Of a stretch of 64,000 nt of DNA, positions 56,928 through 64,000 are shown one piece after another. Origin of the DNA: Paracoccaceae bacterium. GTDB lineage: Bacteria; Pseudomonadota; Alphaproteobacteria; Rhodobacterales; Rhodobacteraceae. The notes beneath the pieces were generated by a model that saw only the letters and a list, made by a program, of their open reading frames with translations, had not been told where the DNA came from and did no database searches. The position numbers and the translations under genes were made by a program. Each line of letters opens with the position of its first letter. Position 1 is the stretch's first letter. The DNA lies in assembly GCA_029246285.1 (NCBI GenBank), contig JAQWNW010000054.1, positions 26,800-90,799 of the forward strand, written 5' to 3'.

Positions 56928-58019
56928 ATGGCAAATGAAATAAAAGGAGTACTTCCCTCACAATCAATTAAAAAATTGATTAAAAACTTAAATATTGTTT
57001 CTAGTAACAAAGAAATTTCCACTCCTCAAATCCAACCTGCCAGTTTAGACTTAAGACTTGGTGAAACCGCTTATCGTGTAAGAGCCTCATTCCTTCCAGG
57101 AAAAAATTCTAAAGTTCTTAATCGTTTAAATGAACTCGTAATGCATAAAATCGATTTGAGCAAAGGAGCAGTTCTAGAAAAAGGTTGTGTGTATATAGTC
57201 CCATTGATTGAGAGTCTAGATCTTCCCAACAATATAACAGCAGCGGCAAATGCAAAAAGCTCTACCGGCAGACTAGATCTTTTAACAAGAGTCATCATTG
57301 ATAACGGGTCAGAATTTGACCGCATAAATGCTGGATACAAAGGACCATTATATGCAGAAATTTGCCCAAGATCATTTTCAGTGCTTGCACAATCAGAACA
57401 ATGTTTAAATCAAATTAGATTCCGAATTGGAGATTCCAAAATAAGTGACGAAAATTTAGAGATAATGCACGCGCAGGAACCTCTAGTTAACGGCCAAGCA
57501 TTAATCAATGATGGGTTGGGTTTTTCCGTAGATTTAAGACCATCGAATACTAACTTGGTGGGGTATATGGCAAAGCCACATACAGATGTAATAAATTTAG
57601 CAAAAGTTGGGTATTACAATCCACTTGATTTTTGGCAACCAATCGAAAGTAAAACTGGACAAATAATCTTAGATCCAGGCGCTTTTTATATTCTAGTAAG
57701 CCAAGAATCTGTCAATATTCCCTTAAATTGCGCTGCTGAAATGGCACCGTATCTATCAATGGTTGGAGAATTTAGAGTCCATTATGCGGGGTTTTTTGAT
57801 CCAGGTTTTGGAAATATTAAGGCAGGCGGAAGTGGCTCAAGAGGTGTACTTGAAGTCAGATGCCATGAAGCACCATTTATCATGGATCACGGTCAAAATG
57901 TGGGTCGTTTGGTATACGAAAATATGATTGAAGAACCTGATATTATTTATGGCCAAGAAGTAAAATCAAATTATCAAGGTCAGGGATTGAAGCTTTCCAA
58001 ACATTTCAAAAATACGTAA
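56928..58019 (+). CDS. dcd: dCTP deaminase, long two-domain form
   Basis: Predicted to deaminate dCTP to dUTP. At 363 residues it is about twice the usual Dcd length and matches the alphaproteobacterial long form with an N-terminal Dcd-like domain followed by a second one. The active-site segment AANAKSSTGRLDLLTRVIIDNG lies near residue 107, and the second half has a trimer-type segment EMAPYLSMVGEFRVHYAGFFDPGFG. ATG 56928, 51 bp after tRNA-Pro. The assignment of dCTP as substrate is from the family. Confidence 0.88.
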   Translation: MANEIKGVLPSQSIKKLIKNLNIVSSNKEISTPQIQPASLDLRLGETAYRVRASFLPGKNSKVLNRLNELVMHKIDLSKGAVLEKGCVYIVPLIESLDLPNNITAAANAKSSTGRLDLLTRVIIDNGSEFDRINAGYKGPLYAEICPRSFSVLAQSEQCLNQIRFRIGDSKISDENLEIMHAQEPLVNGQALINDGLGFSVDLRPSNTNLVGYMAKPHTDVINLAKVGYYNPLDFWQPIESKTGQIILDPGAFYILVSQESVNIPLNCAAEMAPYLSMVGEFRVHYAGFFDPGFGNIKAGGSGSRGVLEVRCHEAPFIMDHGQNVGRLVYENMIEEPDIIYGQEVKSNYQGQGLKLSKHFKNT

Positions 58020-58024
58020 ATAAT

Positions 58025-58675
58025 TTAGCCGTCATCTTCAAAAAAATCTGCTTCATCACTATCTCCATTATTTTCACTAAATTCCTCTTCTTTTAGAGAA
58101 GTTCCAGGCGGCGGCCTACTTTCCAGAAGCCCTGCTGCGCGAAGCTCCTTAAGTCCAGGTAAATCTTTAAGAGATGACAACCCAAAATGATCCAAAAATT
58201 TTTGTGTAACCATAAAAGTTACCGGACGACCTGGCGTTGTACGGCGGCGACCCAAACGAACCCACTCAATTTCGATAAGCAAATCTAAGGTTCCTCTACT
58301 TACGGAGACACCCCTTATTTCTTCAATTTCTGCTCTACTAACTGGTTGATGATAAGCAATTATAGAAAGTGTTTCTATCGCAGCCCGGCTTAATTTACGA
58401 GTTTCAATTATTTCACTCCGCATTAGGAAACCTAAGTCTGGAGAAGTCCGAATTACCCAAGCATTACCAATATTATTTAAATTAACCCCCCTACCTTCAT
58501 ATGATAGTTTTAAATTTTTTAACGCTTTTAACGGGTCCGAACCATGGGGCATCCTCTTAAGAAACTCTTGAACCTCCACAGGTTCTTTTGAAGCGAATAA
58601 AATCGCCTCAACCATTCGCTCCTGCTCTGTAATAGTAGGTGTTTCAAATAAACCAATTTCATTCGTATTACCCAT
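58025..58675 (-). CDS. scpB: Segregation and condensation protein B
   Basis: Part of the Smc-ScpAB condensin. The 216-residue product has two winged-helix domains: MVEAILFASKEPVEVQEFLKRM and then AAIETLSIIAYHQPVSRAEIEEIRGV, which is diagnostic for ScpB. The C-terminus is acidic. Its ATG at 58675 directly follows the scpA stop, so it is coupled to scpA. It is convergent with dcd (5 bp). Confidence 0.96.
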   Translation of the reverse strand: MGNTNEIGLFETPTITEQERMVEAILFASKEPVEVQEFLKRMPHGSDPLKALKNLKLSYEGRGVNLNNIGNAWVIRTSPDLGFLMRSEIIETRKLSRAAIETLSIIAYHQPVSRAEIEEIRGVSVSRGTLDLLIEIEWVRLGRRRTTPGRPVTFMVTQKFLDHFGLSSLKDLPGLKELRAAGLLESRPPPGTSLKEEEFSENNGDSDEADFFEDDG

Positions 58676-59454
58676 TTAATTTACTTTCTTCCTCAATTTT
58701 ATCGCTGAAAAACTTGCATCCTGCTCAAGTTCGATGAGTCCATATTTTGCTAATTCCAAGGCAGCGGCAAAAGTCGATGCGGTAGCTGATCTTAAGCGCT
58801 TACCATCCAAATGCCAACCTTCTGGTAAAAATGAACTCAAATCAGACCAATTAGTAGCATGCCCTATCAAGCTTCGCATTCTCTCTAAAGCTTGCTCCAT
58901 AGTTAAAATAGAATTCCTCTCAAACACAAATGGCTTAAATTCATCTTTTGTCTTAACTCTTGCATATCCTTGCATTAGATCTAAAAGATTAGCAGTGTAA
59001 GTAATATTTTTTTTCGCTCAACATTTTCCTCAATTCCACGAGCAAAAAAATTACGTCCTAACTGATCTCGTGCCAAAATCGTTGCTGCAGAACGCCTCAT
59101 CGCTTCCAATCTCTCTAATTGAAAAGCCAAATAATTAGCAAGCTCTTCTCCGGAAGGACCCTCATCTGACGGATCAGGTGGTAGCAAAAGCCTTGATTTG
59201 AGAAATGCCAACCATGCCGCCATAACGAGGTAATCTGCTGCTAGCTCAATGCGCAATTCTTTTGCTTCTTTTATGAAATGAAGGTATTGTTCGGCCAACA
59301 TAAGTACGGAGATTTTTCGAACATCTACCTTCTGAGTTCGAGCTAATGTCAATAACACATCAAGGGGACCTTCGTAGCCATCCACATCAACTATAAGAGA
59401 ATTAATCTCATAGTCTTCGTTGAAATTTGTTTCTAGCCAACTTTCTTCAACCAT
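58676..59454 (-). pseudogene. scpA: scpA (segregation and condensation protein A), split by a frameshift at an A8 run
   Basis: The kleisin of the Smc condensin. The first frame from ATG 59454 gives 157 residues beginning with ScpA features (VDVDGYEGPLDVLLTLARTQKVD, KSRLLLPPDP) but stops soon after the Arg-Gly-Ile-Glu-Glu segment. The second frame (58676-58975) carries the rest: MQGYARVKTKDEFKPFVF and the C-terminal winged helix with SATASTFAAALELAKYG. The break lies at GCGAAAAAAAATAT near 59009-59016. Moving back by one base there reads KKNITYTANLLDLMQGYARV, joining both parts into about 259 residues, the normal ScpA size. The phase is A_AAA_AAA, a classic -1 slip site, so the gene may be functional by frameshifting or transcript slippage, or the base loss may be a sequencing error. 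scpB and nagZ on either side are intact. Confidence 0.85.
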
Positions 59455-59468
59455 TAAAAGTCTTCCTT

Positions 59469-60485
59469 TTACATTACAGCCGAGCCATACTTTTGAATCA
59501 AAGTATCATATTCATTTGCAAGCTCTCGAATATCAGTATTTTTTGCAGCTTTTTTTTCTCTTAAAATCATATCAGAATATTTTTTTCTTTCAGGTTTCAA
59601 AATACCACAGCAATCAGCAATTTCTATCATTTCAGTCATAATGCCGTTACAATGCAATATTAAGTCACAACCTGCTTCAAGTGAGCCCTGTACTTTATCA
59701 ACCAATGAGCCAGTTAAAGCTTTCATCGATATGTCATCTGTCATCAATAAACCTTTAAACTTTATTTTATCACGCACAATTTTTATTACTTCTTTTGACT
59801 GCGTTGCAGGAAATTCCCTATCAATATTATCATAAAGAACATGTGCTGTCATACCAAGAGATATATCGTTCAAGGCTTCAAACACTTTAAAATCTGAATT
59901 GTTCAACTCTTTTAACGTAGTACTCACCTTAGGTAATTTAAAATGACTATCGACTGTAGCACGTCCATGACCAGGAATATGCTTCAAAACAGGTAAAATA
60001 CCAGCACTAATTAATCCATCAGCACATGCCCTAGCCGCTGAAATTACTTGTCGTAGACTCTCACCATAGCAACGATTCAATAGGATACGATGAGTAAACT
60101 TACTGGCAAGATCTCCAACAGGCGCACAATTGACGCTTATCCCAACTTCTTTTAATTCCTCCCCAATTAGTCGGTAACGTAACCACATCGCTCGATCTAC
60201 CACTTCCTCTGGTAGTATGGTCATTTGCTGTAAAGCTGACATCCAAGATCGCCAATTAGGCTTAGTAAGGCGTTCAACACGCCCACCTTCTTGATCAACC
60301 AATATAGGAATATTACTGCCTGTTGCATCCCTAATGGATGCTGTTAGATCTTTCAATTGATTAGGATTTTCGATGTTTCTCTTAAATAAGATAATTCCCC
60401 AAGGAATTGACTTCTTAAAAAAATCTCTCTCGTCTTGCGTCAGAACTTTTCCACTACAACCAAATATGACCGGCTTAACACTCAT
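59469..60485 (-). CDS. nagZ: Beta-N-acetylhexosaminidase NagZ
   Basis: A family GH3 cytosolic enzyme that removes GlcNAc from muropeptides during peptidoglycan recycling. From ATG 60485 it has 338 residues, with LVDQEGGRVERL, the diagnostic KHIPGHGRATVDSH and the catalytic Asp segment LLMTDDISMKAL. The start overlaps the SPOR-protein stop as ATGA; starts further upstream at 60518 lie inside that gene. Confidence 0.95.
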   Translation of the reverse strand: MSVKPVIFGCSGKVLTQDERDFFKKSIPWGIILFKRNIENPNQLKDLTASIRDATGSNIPILVDQEGGRVERLTKPNWRSWMSALQQMTILPEEVVDRAMWLRYRLIGEELKEVGISVNCAPVGDLASKFTHRILLNRCYGESLRQVISAARACADGLISAGILPVLKHIPGHGRATVDSHFKLPKVSTTLKELNNSDFKVFEALNDISLGMTAHVLYDNIDREFPATQSKEVIKIVRDKIKFKGLLMTDDISMKALTGSLVDKVQGSLEAGCDLILHCNGIMTEMIEIADCCGILKPERKKYSDMILREKKAAKNTDIRELANEYDTLIQKYGSAVM

Positions 60486-61309
60486 TCGGCTCTCATTGGT
60501 AAGCAAGTTGTTCCCCAATCTCGCAATTGATCACAAAAAACTCTACTTTCTATTATATTTACAAAACCAACAACCCTCAATTTGAATAGCTTTGAACTAT
60601 TAGTACTTACATCCTGGATCAATTGCTCTTTATTCTTAAAAATCAGACTATTCCCTTTTGACAAACTCAACCAGATTTTTTTTGCTTTATCTTTTGTTCG
60701 ATAGGATCCCAATTCAACAAAAAACGTCCCTGGTTTAAGAACAATCTTCTCAACTTTTTCAATTTTCTCAATTTCGATCTCTCTAGGCGGAATCTTTTTT
60801 ATTATTGTAGGAGTTACCAGCTTTATATAATTCTTCGCTACAGGACGAACAGAAGTATATATTCTTAACTTAGTATCAGAATTATTACTGCTAATATTAT
60901 TAGCATCACCTTGATTTTTTTCAGATAAATCTAGTTGATGATTAACTTGTTCATCAGATGATTGTAACTGCTCGACAATATTTTTTTCCTCACTTAAGTT
61001 TATAGGGTCTGGTGCTAACCTAATTTCATTCGCTGCTATTTGGGCAGAGCCCTTCTCCTGAACACTATTTACCGATAGACCCTGATAATTAACAATTTGC
61101 CCTCCCGGTTCATCAGGTATTATCCTAAACTCTTTTACTCCTGCCTTCACTACTGGAATTTCAGCATTATCACTTACATTTAAACTGAACCCCCAAACTA
61201 CGAGCACCACCACAATTAATATTGATAATATTATTCCTACCCAACTGACTATTAATTTAATCATAATAACAAAAATGGTTGGTTCATCATTATTTTGCCC
61301 AAAAGGCAT
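60482..61309 (-). CDS. SPOR-domain membrane protein
   Basis: Probably a septal peptidoglycan-binding protein. The 275 residues include a membrane helix near residues 18-40 (IVSWVGIILSILIVVVLVVW), a long low-complexity periplasmic linker, and a C-terminal SPOR domain starting at FVELGSYRTKDKAKKIW and running to the end. It stands between argS and nagZ, as in many Rhodobacterales, and is translationally coupled to nagZ. The linker varies rapidly in this family. Confidence 0.9.
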   Translation of the reverse strand: MPFGQNNDEPTIFVIMIKLIVSWVGIILSILIVVVLVVWGFSLNVSDNAEIPVVKAGVKEFRIIPDEPGGQIVNYQGLSVNSVQEKGSAQIAANEIRLAPDPINLSEEKNIVEQLQSSDEQVNHQLDLSEKNQGDANNISSNNSDTKLRIYTSVRPVAKNYIKLVTPTIIKKIPPREIEIEKIEKVEKIVLKPGTFFVELGSYRTKDKAKKIWLSLSKGNSLIFKNKEQLIQDVSTNSSKLFKLRVVGFVNIIESRVFCDQLRDWGTTCLPMRAE

Positions 61310-61366
61310 TAATATACCTCAATTAACGTAACAATTTTACTAAGATACTTACCTTCTCAGTCTATC

Positions 61367-63112
61367 TTAACGCATTTCATCCATTGGTTGCACCCCGAGG
61401 ATACCTAAACCATTTGAAATGACAATGGCCACACTTCTTGCCACAGCTAATTTTGACAAGGATCGCATTACATTATCTTCATGAATAAACCTTAAAGAAG
61501 GTGTATCTTTTCCTTTACTCCAAAAAGCGTGGAACTCAGAAGCCAACTCATATAAGTAAAATGCCACACGGTGAGGTTCATTATGTTTTGCTGCTAATTC
61601 TACTAATCTGGGCCACTCACAAACTTTTTTTATAATATATACTTCGCTTTCATGCTCAACTCCTTGCATATCAGCTGAAATCAAAGAACCATCACAAACA
61701 TTAATATTAGCTACTCTAGCCTTTTTTAAAACGGAGTTAATTCTGGCATATGCATATTGCACATAAAATACAGGATTATCGCGTGATTGCTCCAGTACTT
61801 TATCAAAATCAAAATCAAGAGGTGCATCATTCTTTCTTGTTAGCATTACAAATCTAGTTACATCGGAACCAACCTGTTCAACTAAATCTCTTAATGATAT
61901 AAAGTTACCAGCACGTTTAGACATTTTAAAAGGCTCACCATTTTTATATAATCGCACCAATTGAGTGAGTTTAATATCTAAAGTAATTTCATCATTTGAA
62001 AGGGCTCTAACAGCGGCCTTCATCCTTTTTACATAACCTCCATGATCAGCGCCAAATATATTAATAAGATGATCAAATTTTCGTGAAATCTTATCATAGT
62101 GATATGCAATATCTGGTGCAAAATAAGTCCATTGGCCATCAGATTTTTTTATTGGTCGATCAACATCATCGCCATATTCTGAAGATCTGAATAAGGTTTG
62201 TTTTCGAGGTTCCCAATCTTCAGGTAATTTTCCTTTTGGAGGATCTAAGTAACCCTCGTAAATCAAACCTTTTGCACTTAGCTCTTCTAAAGCAGTCTCT
62301 ATACGTCCAGTGCCATAAAGTGATTTCTCTGAATAAAAGACATCCATTTTTATACCTAATGACAATAAATCAGATTCAATTAACTCCATCATCGATCTTA
62401 CTGCATGAGCTCGAAACTTCGGCAGCCATTCGGCCTCATCCGCTTCAACAAATACATCTCCAAAGCCTTCTTTTAAAGACTCCCCTACAGGAATCAGATA
62501 TTCACCAGGATAAGTACCCTCAATAAATTCTACAGAGTTCCCATTAGCTTCCAAATAACGCAAATAAACTGAACGTGCTAACGCATCAATCTGAGCACCA
62601 CCATCATTAATATAATATTCTCTGGTTACATTATACCCTGCAAAATCCAATAGATTTGCCAATGCATCCCCAAAAACAGCGCCCCTTGTATGGCCTACAT
62701 GAATAGGTCCAGTTGGGTTGGCACTTACAAACTCAACATTTACTCTTTTCTCTTTACCTATTGAAGACCTTCCAAATTCTTTGTTTAACTTTACAATTTG
62801 TGGGATTGCCTCAAGCCAAATACTTTTCGACAAAGTCAAATTTAAAAACCCAGGTCCAGCAATTTCGATATGTTCAATTTGAGTATTACTTACTAGTTTC
62901 TTTAATAACAAATCAGCTATTTCTCTTGGACGCATTTTTGCCTGTTTTGCCAAAATCATTGCCGCATTAGTAGACATATCACCATGGGAACTATCACGTG
63001 GCGCCTCCACAGTAACATTTTTGAAATCAAGATCAGCTGGCAAAGCTCTGCTAGATTGTAATGATGCCAAAGATTCTAAAACAAGCTCATGTACGTTCGC
63101 AAAAAGATTCAT
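61367..63112 (-). CDS. argS: Arginine--tRNA ligase
   Basis: The 581-residue class I synthetase has an N-terminal additional domain, the HIGH equivalent SANPTGPIHVGHTRGAVFGD, the KMSKR segment PFKMSKRAGNF, and a C-terminal anticodon-binding domain with DNPVFYVQYAYARI. ATG 63112. It is the first gene of the argS-SPOR-nagZ-scpA-scpB run. Confidence 0.97.
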   Translation of the reverse strand: MNLFANVHELVLESLASLQSSRALPADLDFKNVTVEAPRDSSHGDMSTNAAMILAKQAKMRPREIADLLLKKLVSNTQIEHIEIAGPGFLNLTLSKSIWLEAIPQIVKLNKEFGRSSIGKEKRVNVEFVSANPTGPIHVGHTRGAVFGDALANLLDFAGYNVTREYYINDGGAQIDALARSVYLRYLEANGNSVEFIEGTYPGEYLIPVGESLKEGFGDVFVEADEAEWLPKFRAHAVRSMMELIESDLLSLGIKMDVFYSEKSLYGTGRIETALEELSAKGLIYEGYLDPPKGKLPEDWEPRKQTLFRSSEYGDDVDRPIKKSDGQWTYFAPDIAYHYDKISRKFDHLINIFGADHGGYVKRMKAAVRALSNDEITLDIKLTQLVRLYKNGEPFKMSKRAGNFISLRDLVEQVGSDVTRFVMLTRKNDAPLDFDFDKVLEQSRDNPVFYVQYAYARINSVLKKARVANINVCDGSLISADMQGVEHESEVYIIKKVCEWPRLVELAAKHNEPHRVAFYLYELASEFHAFWSKGKDTPSLRFIHEDNVMRSLSKLAVARSVAIVISNGLGILGVQPMDEMR

Positions 63113-63306
63113 CTGTACCCCTCAAATTCAAGTACGGTTTAACATGTACCTTACTGTGGTCAACGAATATAATTTCAGTATAATCCCAACAGTCTAGTAG
63201 GTAAATTAATAATAGCATTTCTAAGAATTCTTAAAACGCTTCTGTTTACTTTCTCTTTGGCACCAAAGTCGGCTGATCTTTAATTGAATAAATAAATTTT
63301 TGTATT

Positions 63307-63975
63307 ATGCTCAACATTATTATGAGTGATAAAACTATCCTTACTTATAGGGCCCTCGTATTTATTTTAGCATTAAGTTATTGGCTCTATCAATTTGATG
63401 GTATTTTTACTGATCCATTTGGTTGGCAGTTTCGATATTTGACTATCTGGAGCTTAACCATAAGTCTATTTGTAGCAGGACAACTTTTAAGTTTTTCTTG
63501 CGGCTTTAGTGACAAATCTTGGAACACTCTAACCTCTGTTGCCACCGTAATTAGCATGGTTGTTGTTATTCAATACTGGAGGTTATATTTTATTGATCCA
63601 TTATTAGTAGGATCAGGAGAAATTCCATGGCATCAACAATATTACCTACATTTAGTAGGACCTGCATTATTATGGATTGATGCTTTCTTTATATTGGGCG
63701 CTTTTCAAAAACTTAAAAAGATTTTGTTTTTTATTTCTGTGTTTAGTGTGTCATATCCAATTTGGATGGAGATAATTCTGCGGCCAATCAATTCTATCCC
63801 AATTGGGACAATTACAAATGGACTTCCGTACCCCTTTTTAAATGATATGCTAATAATTGATCGGATAATTTTTTATACTGTAAGTATCATGCTAAATTTT
63901 CTATTAATTTTTGTTGGTTGGTTTTTGTCAAATATATTATTTCGAAAAATTCGTCAAAAATTGATATCAAGTTAA
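63307..63975 (+). CDS. Unrecognised polytopic membrane protein
   Basis: I do not recognise this protein. The 222 residues from ATG 63307 (or ATG 63322, six residues shorter) contain about six hydrophobic helices, no obvious cofactor or metal motif, and a basic C-terminus (RKIRQKLISS). It is divergent from argS. No Shine-Dalgarno is obvious at either start. The 193-bp gap before it holds a 12-bp palindrome TAAGAATTCTTA at 63222-63233 and nothing else I can call. Confidence 0.6.
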   Translation: MLNIIMSDKTILTYRALVFILALSYWLYQFDGIFTDPFGWQFRYLTIWSLTISLFVAGQLLSFSCGFSDKSWNTLTSVATVISMVVVIQYWRLYFIDPLLVGSGEIPWHQQYYLHLVGPALLWIDAFFILGAFQKLKKILFFISVFSVSYPIWMEIILRPINSIPIGTITNGLPYPFLNDMLIIDRIIFYTVSIMLNFLLIFVGWFLSNILFRKIRQKLISS

Positions 63976-64000
63976 TAACTTATAGCATCTTTTTCCCTTG

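Noticed and set aside
58676..59454. Reading the two scpA fragments as two separate small genes
   Set aside because: Both fragments match consecutive parts of one ScpA, and a single one-base shift at the A8 run gives a normal 259-residue protein.
63222..63233. TAAGAATTCTTA palindrome as an operator
   Set aside because: It is a low-complexity 12-bp palindrome in AT-rich DNA with no promoter elements recognised around it.

Overview
This 64 kb window looks like chromosomal DNA of a low-GC (roughly 35-40 % by eye) marine alphaproteobacterium, most likely near the Rhodobacterales. The support is gene order: ctaC-ctaB-small ORF-ctaG-ctaE-SURF1-thrC-M16 peptidase; irr/fabA-fabB-fabI; bamE/DUF177-rpmF-plsX-fabH-ihfA-merR-tRNA-Pro; and argS-SPOR-nagZ-scpA-scpB. 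No phage, insertion sequence, integrase or CRISPR array was seen. Genes are tightly packed with many ATGA/TAATG overlaps, and no gene-free stretch exceeds about 300 bases.

Region 1 (1-8268) is respiratory housekeeping: the cytochrome c oxidase assembly cluster on the minus strand, divergent from tldD. Region 2 (8361-22349) is a catabolic island of 12 co-directional genes. Seven encode a complete protocatechuate 4,5-cleavage (meta) route: ligA, ligB, ligC, ligI (pyrone lactonase), galD/ligU (tautomerase), galB (hydratase) and ligK/galC (aldolase), predicted to give pyruvate plus oxaloacetate. Embedded in it are a formylglycine-type sulfatase, a metallo-beta-lactamase-fold alkyl sulfatase, an SDR alcohol dehydrogenase and a 1072-residue reductive dehalogenase fused to its own flavin/2Fe-2S reductase. 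An MmgE/PrpD protein closes the run. I read this as a pathway that desulfates, oxidises and dehalogenates a sulfated halogenated phenolic to protocatechuate and then opens the ring. Red-algal bromophenol sulfates such as lanosol disulfate would fit, but that substrate is inference. A 16-bp perfect palindrome overlaps the probable promoter; no regulator or transporter lies inside the run.

Region 3 (22360-28786) is housekeeping: ychF, trpA, an FMN alpha-hydroxy-acid oxidase, irr and fabA-fabB-fabI. Region 4 (28792-46072) is a second accessory and catabolic stretch: an acyl-CoA dehydrogenase, two Rieske oxygenases without adjacent redox partners, a Xi-class GST, a truncated globin with a C-terminal SAP-like segment, an Fe-S/FMN/FAD old-yellow-enzyme protein, a hpaR-hpaB-(flavin reductase::MarR) operon, then deoC-ALDH16-argE. 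Several of these families act on phenols, quinones or haloaromatics, so this region may supply upstream steps for region 2.

Region 5 (46081-64000) is mainly housekeeping: gltX, nadE, a 19-repeat MORN protein, moaA, msrB, bamE, the fatty-acid/ribosomal cluster, a two-domain dCTP deaminase, scpB, scpA, nagZ, a SPOR protein and argS. scpA is broken into two frames at an A8 run in a way that a single -1 slip would repair. The window ends with an unrecognised membrane protein.
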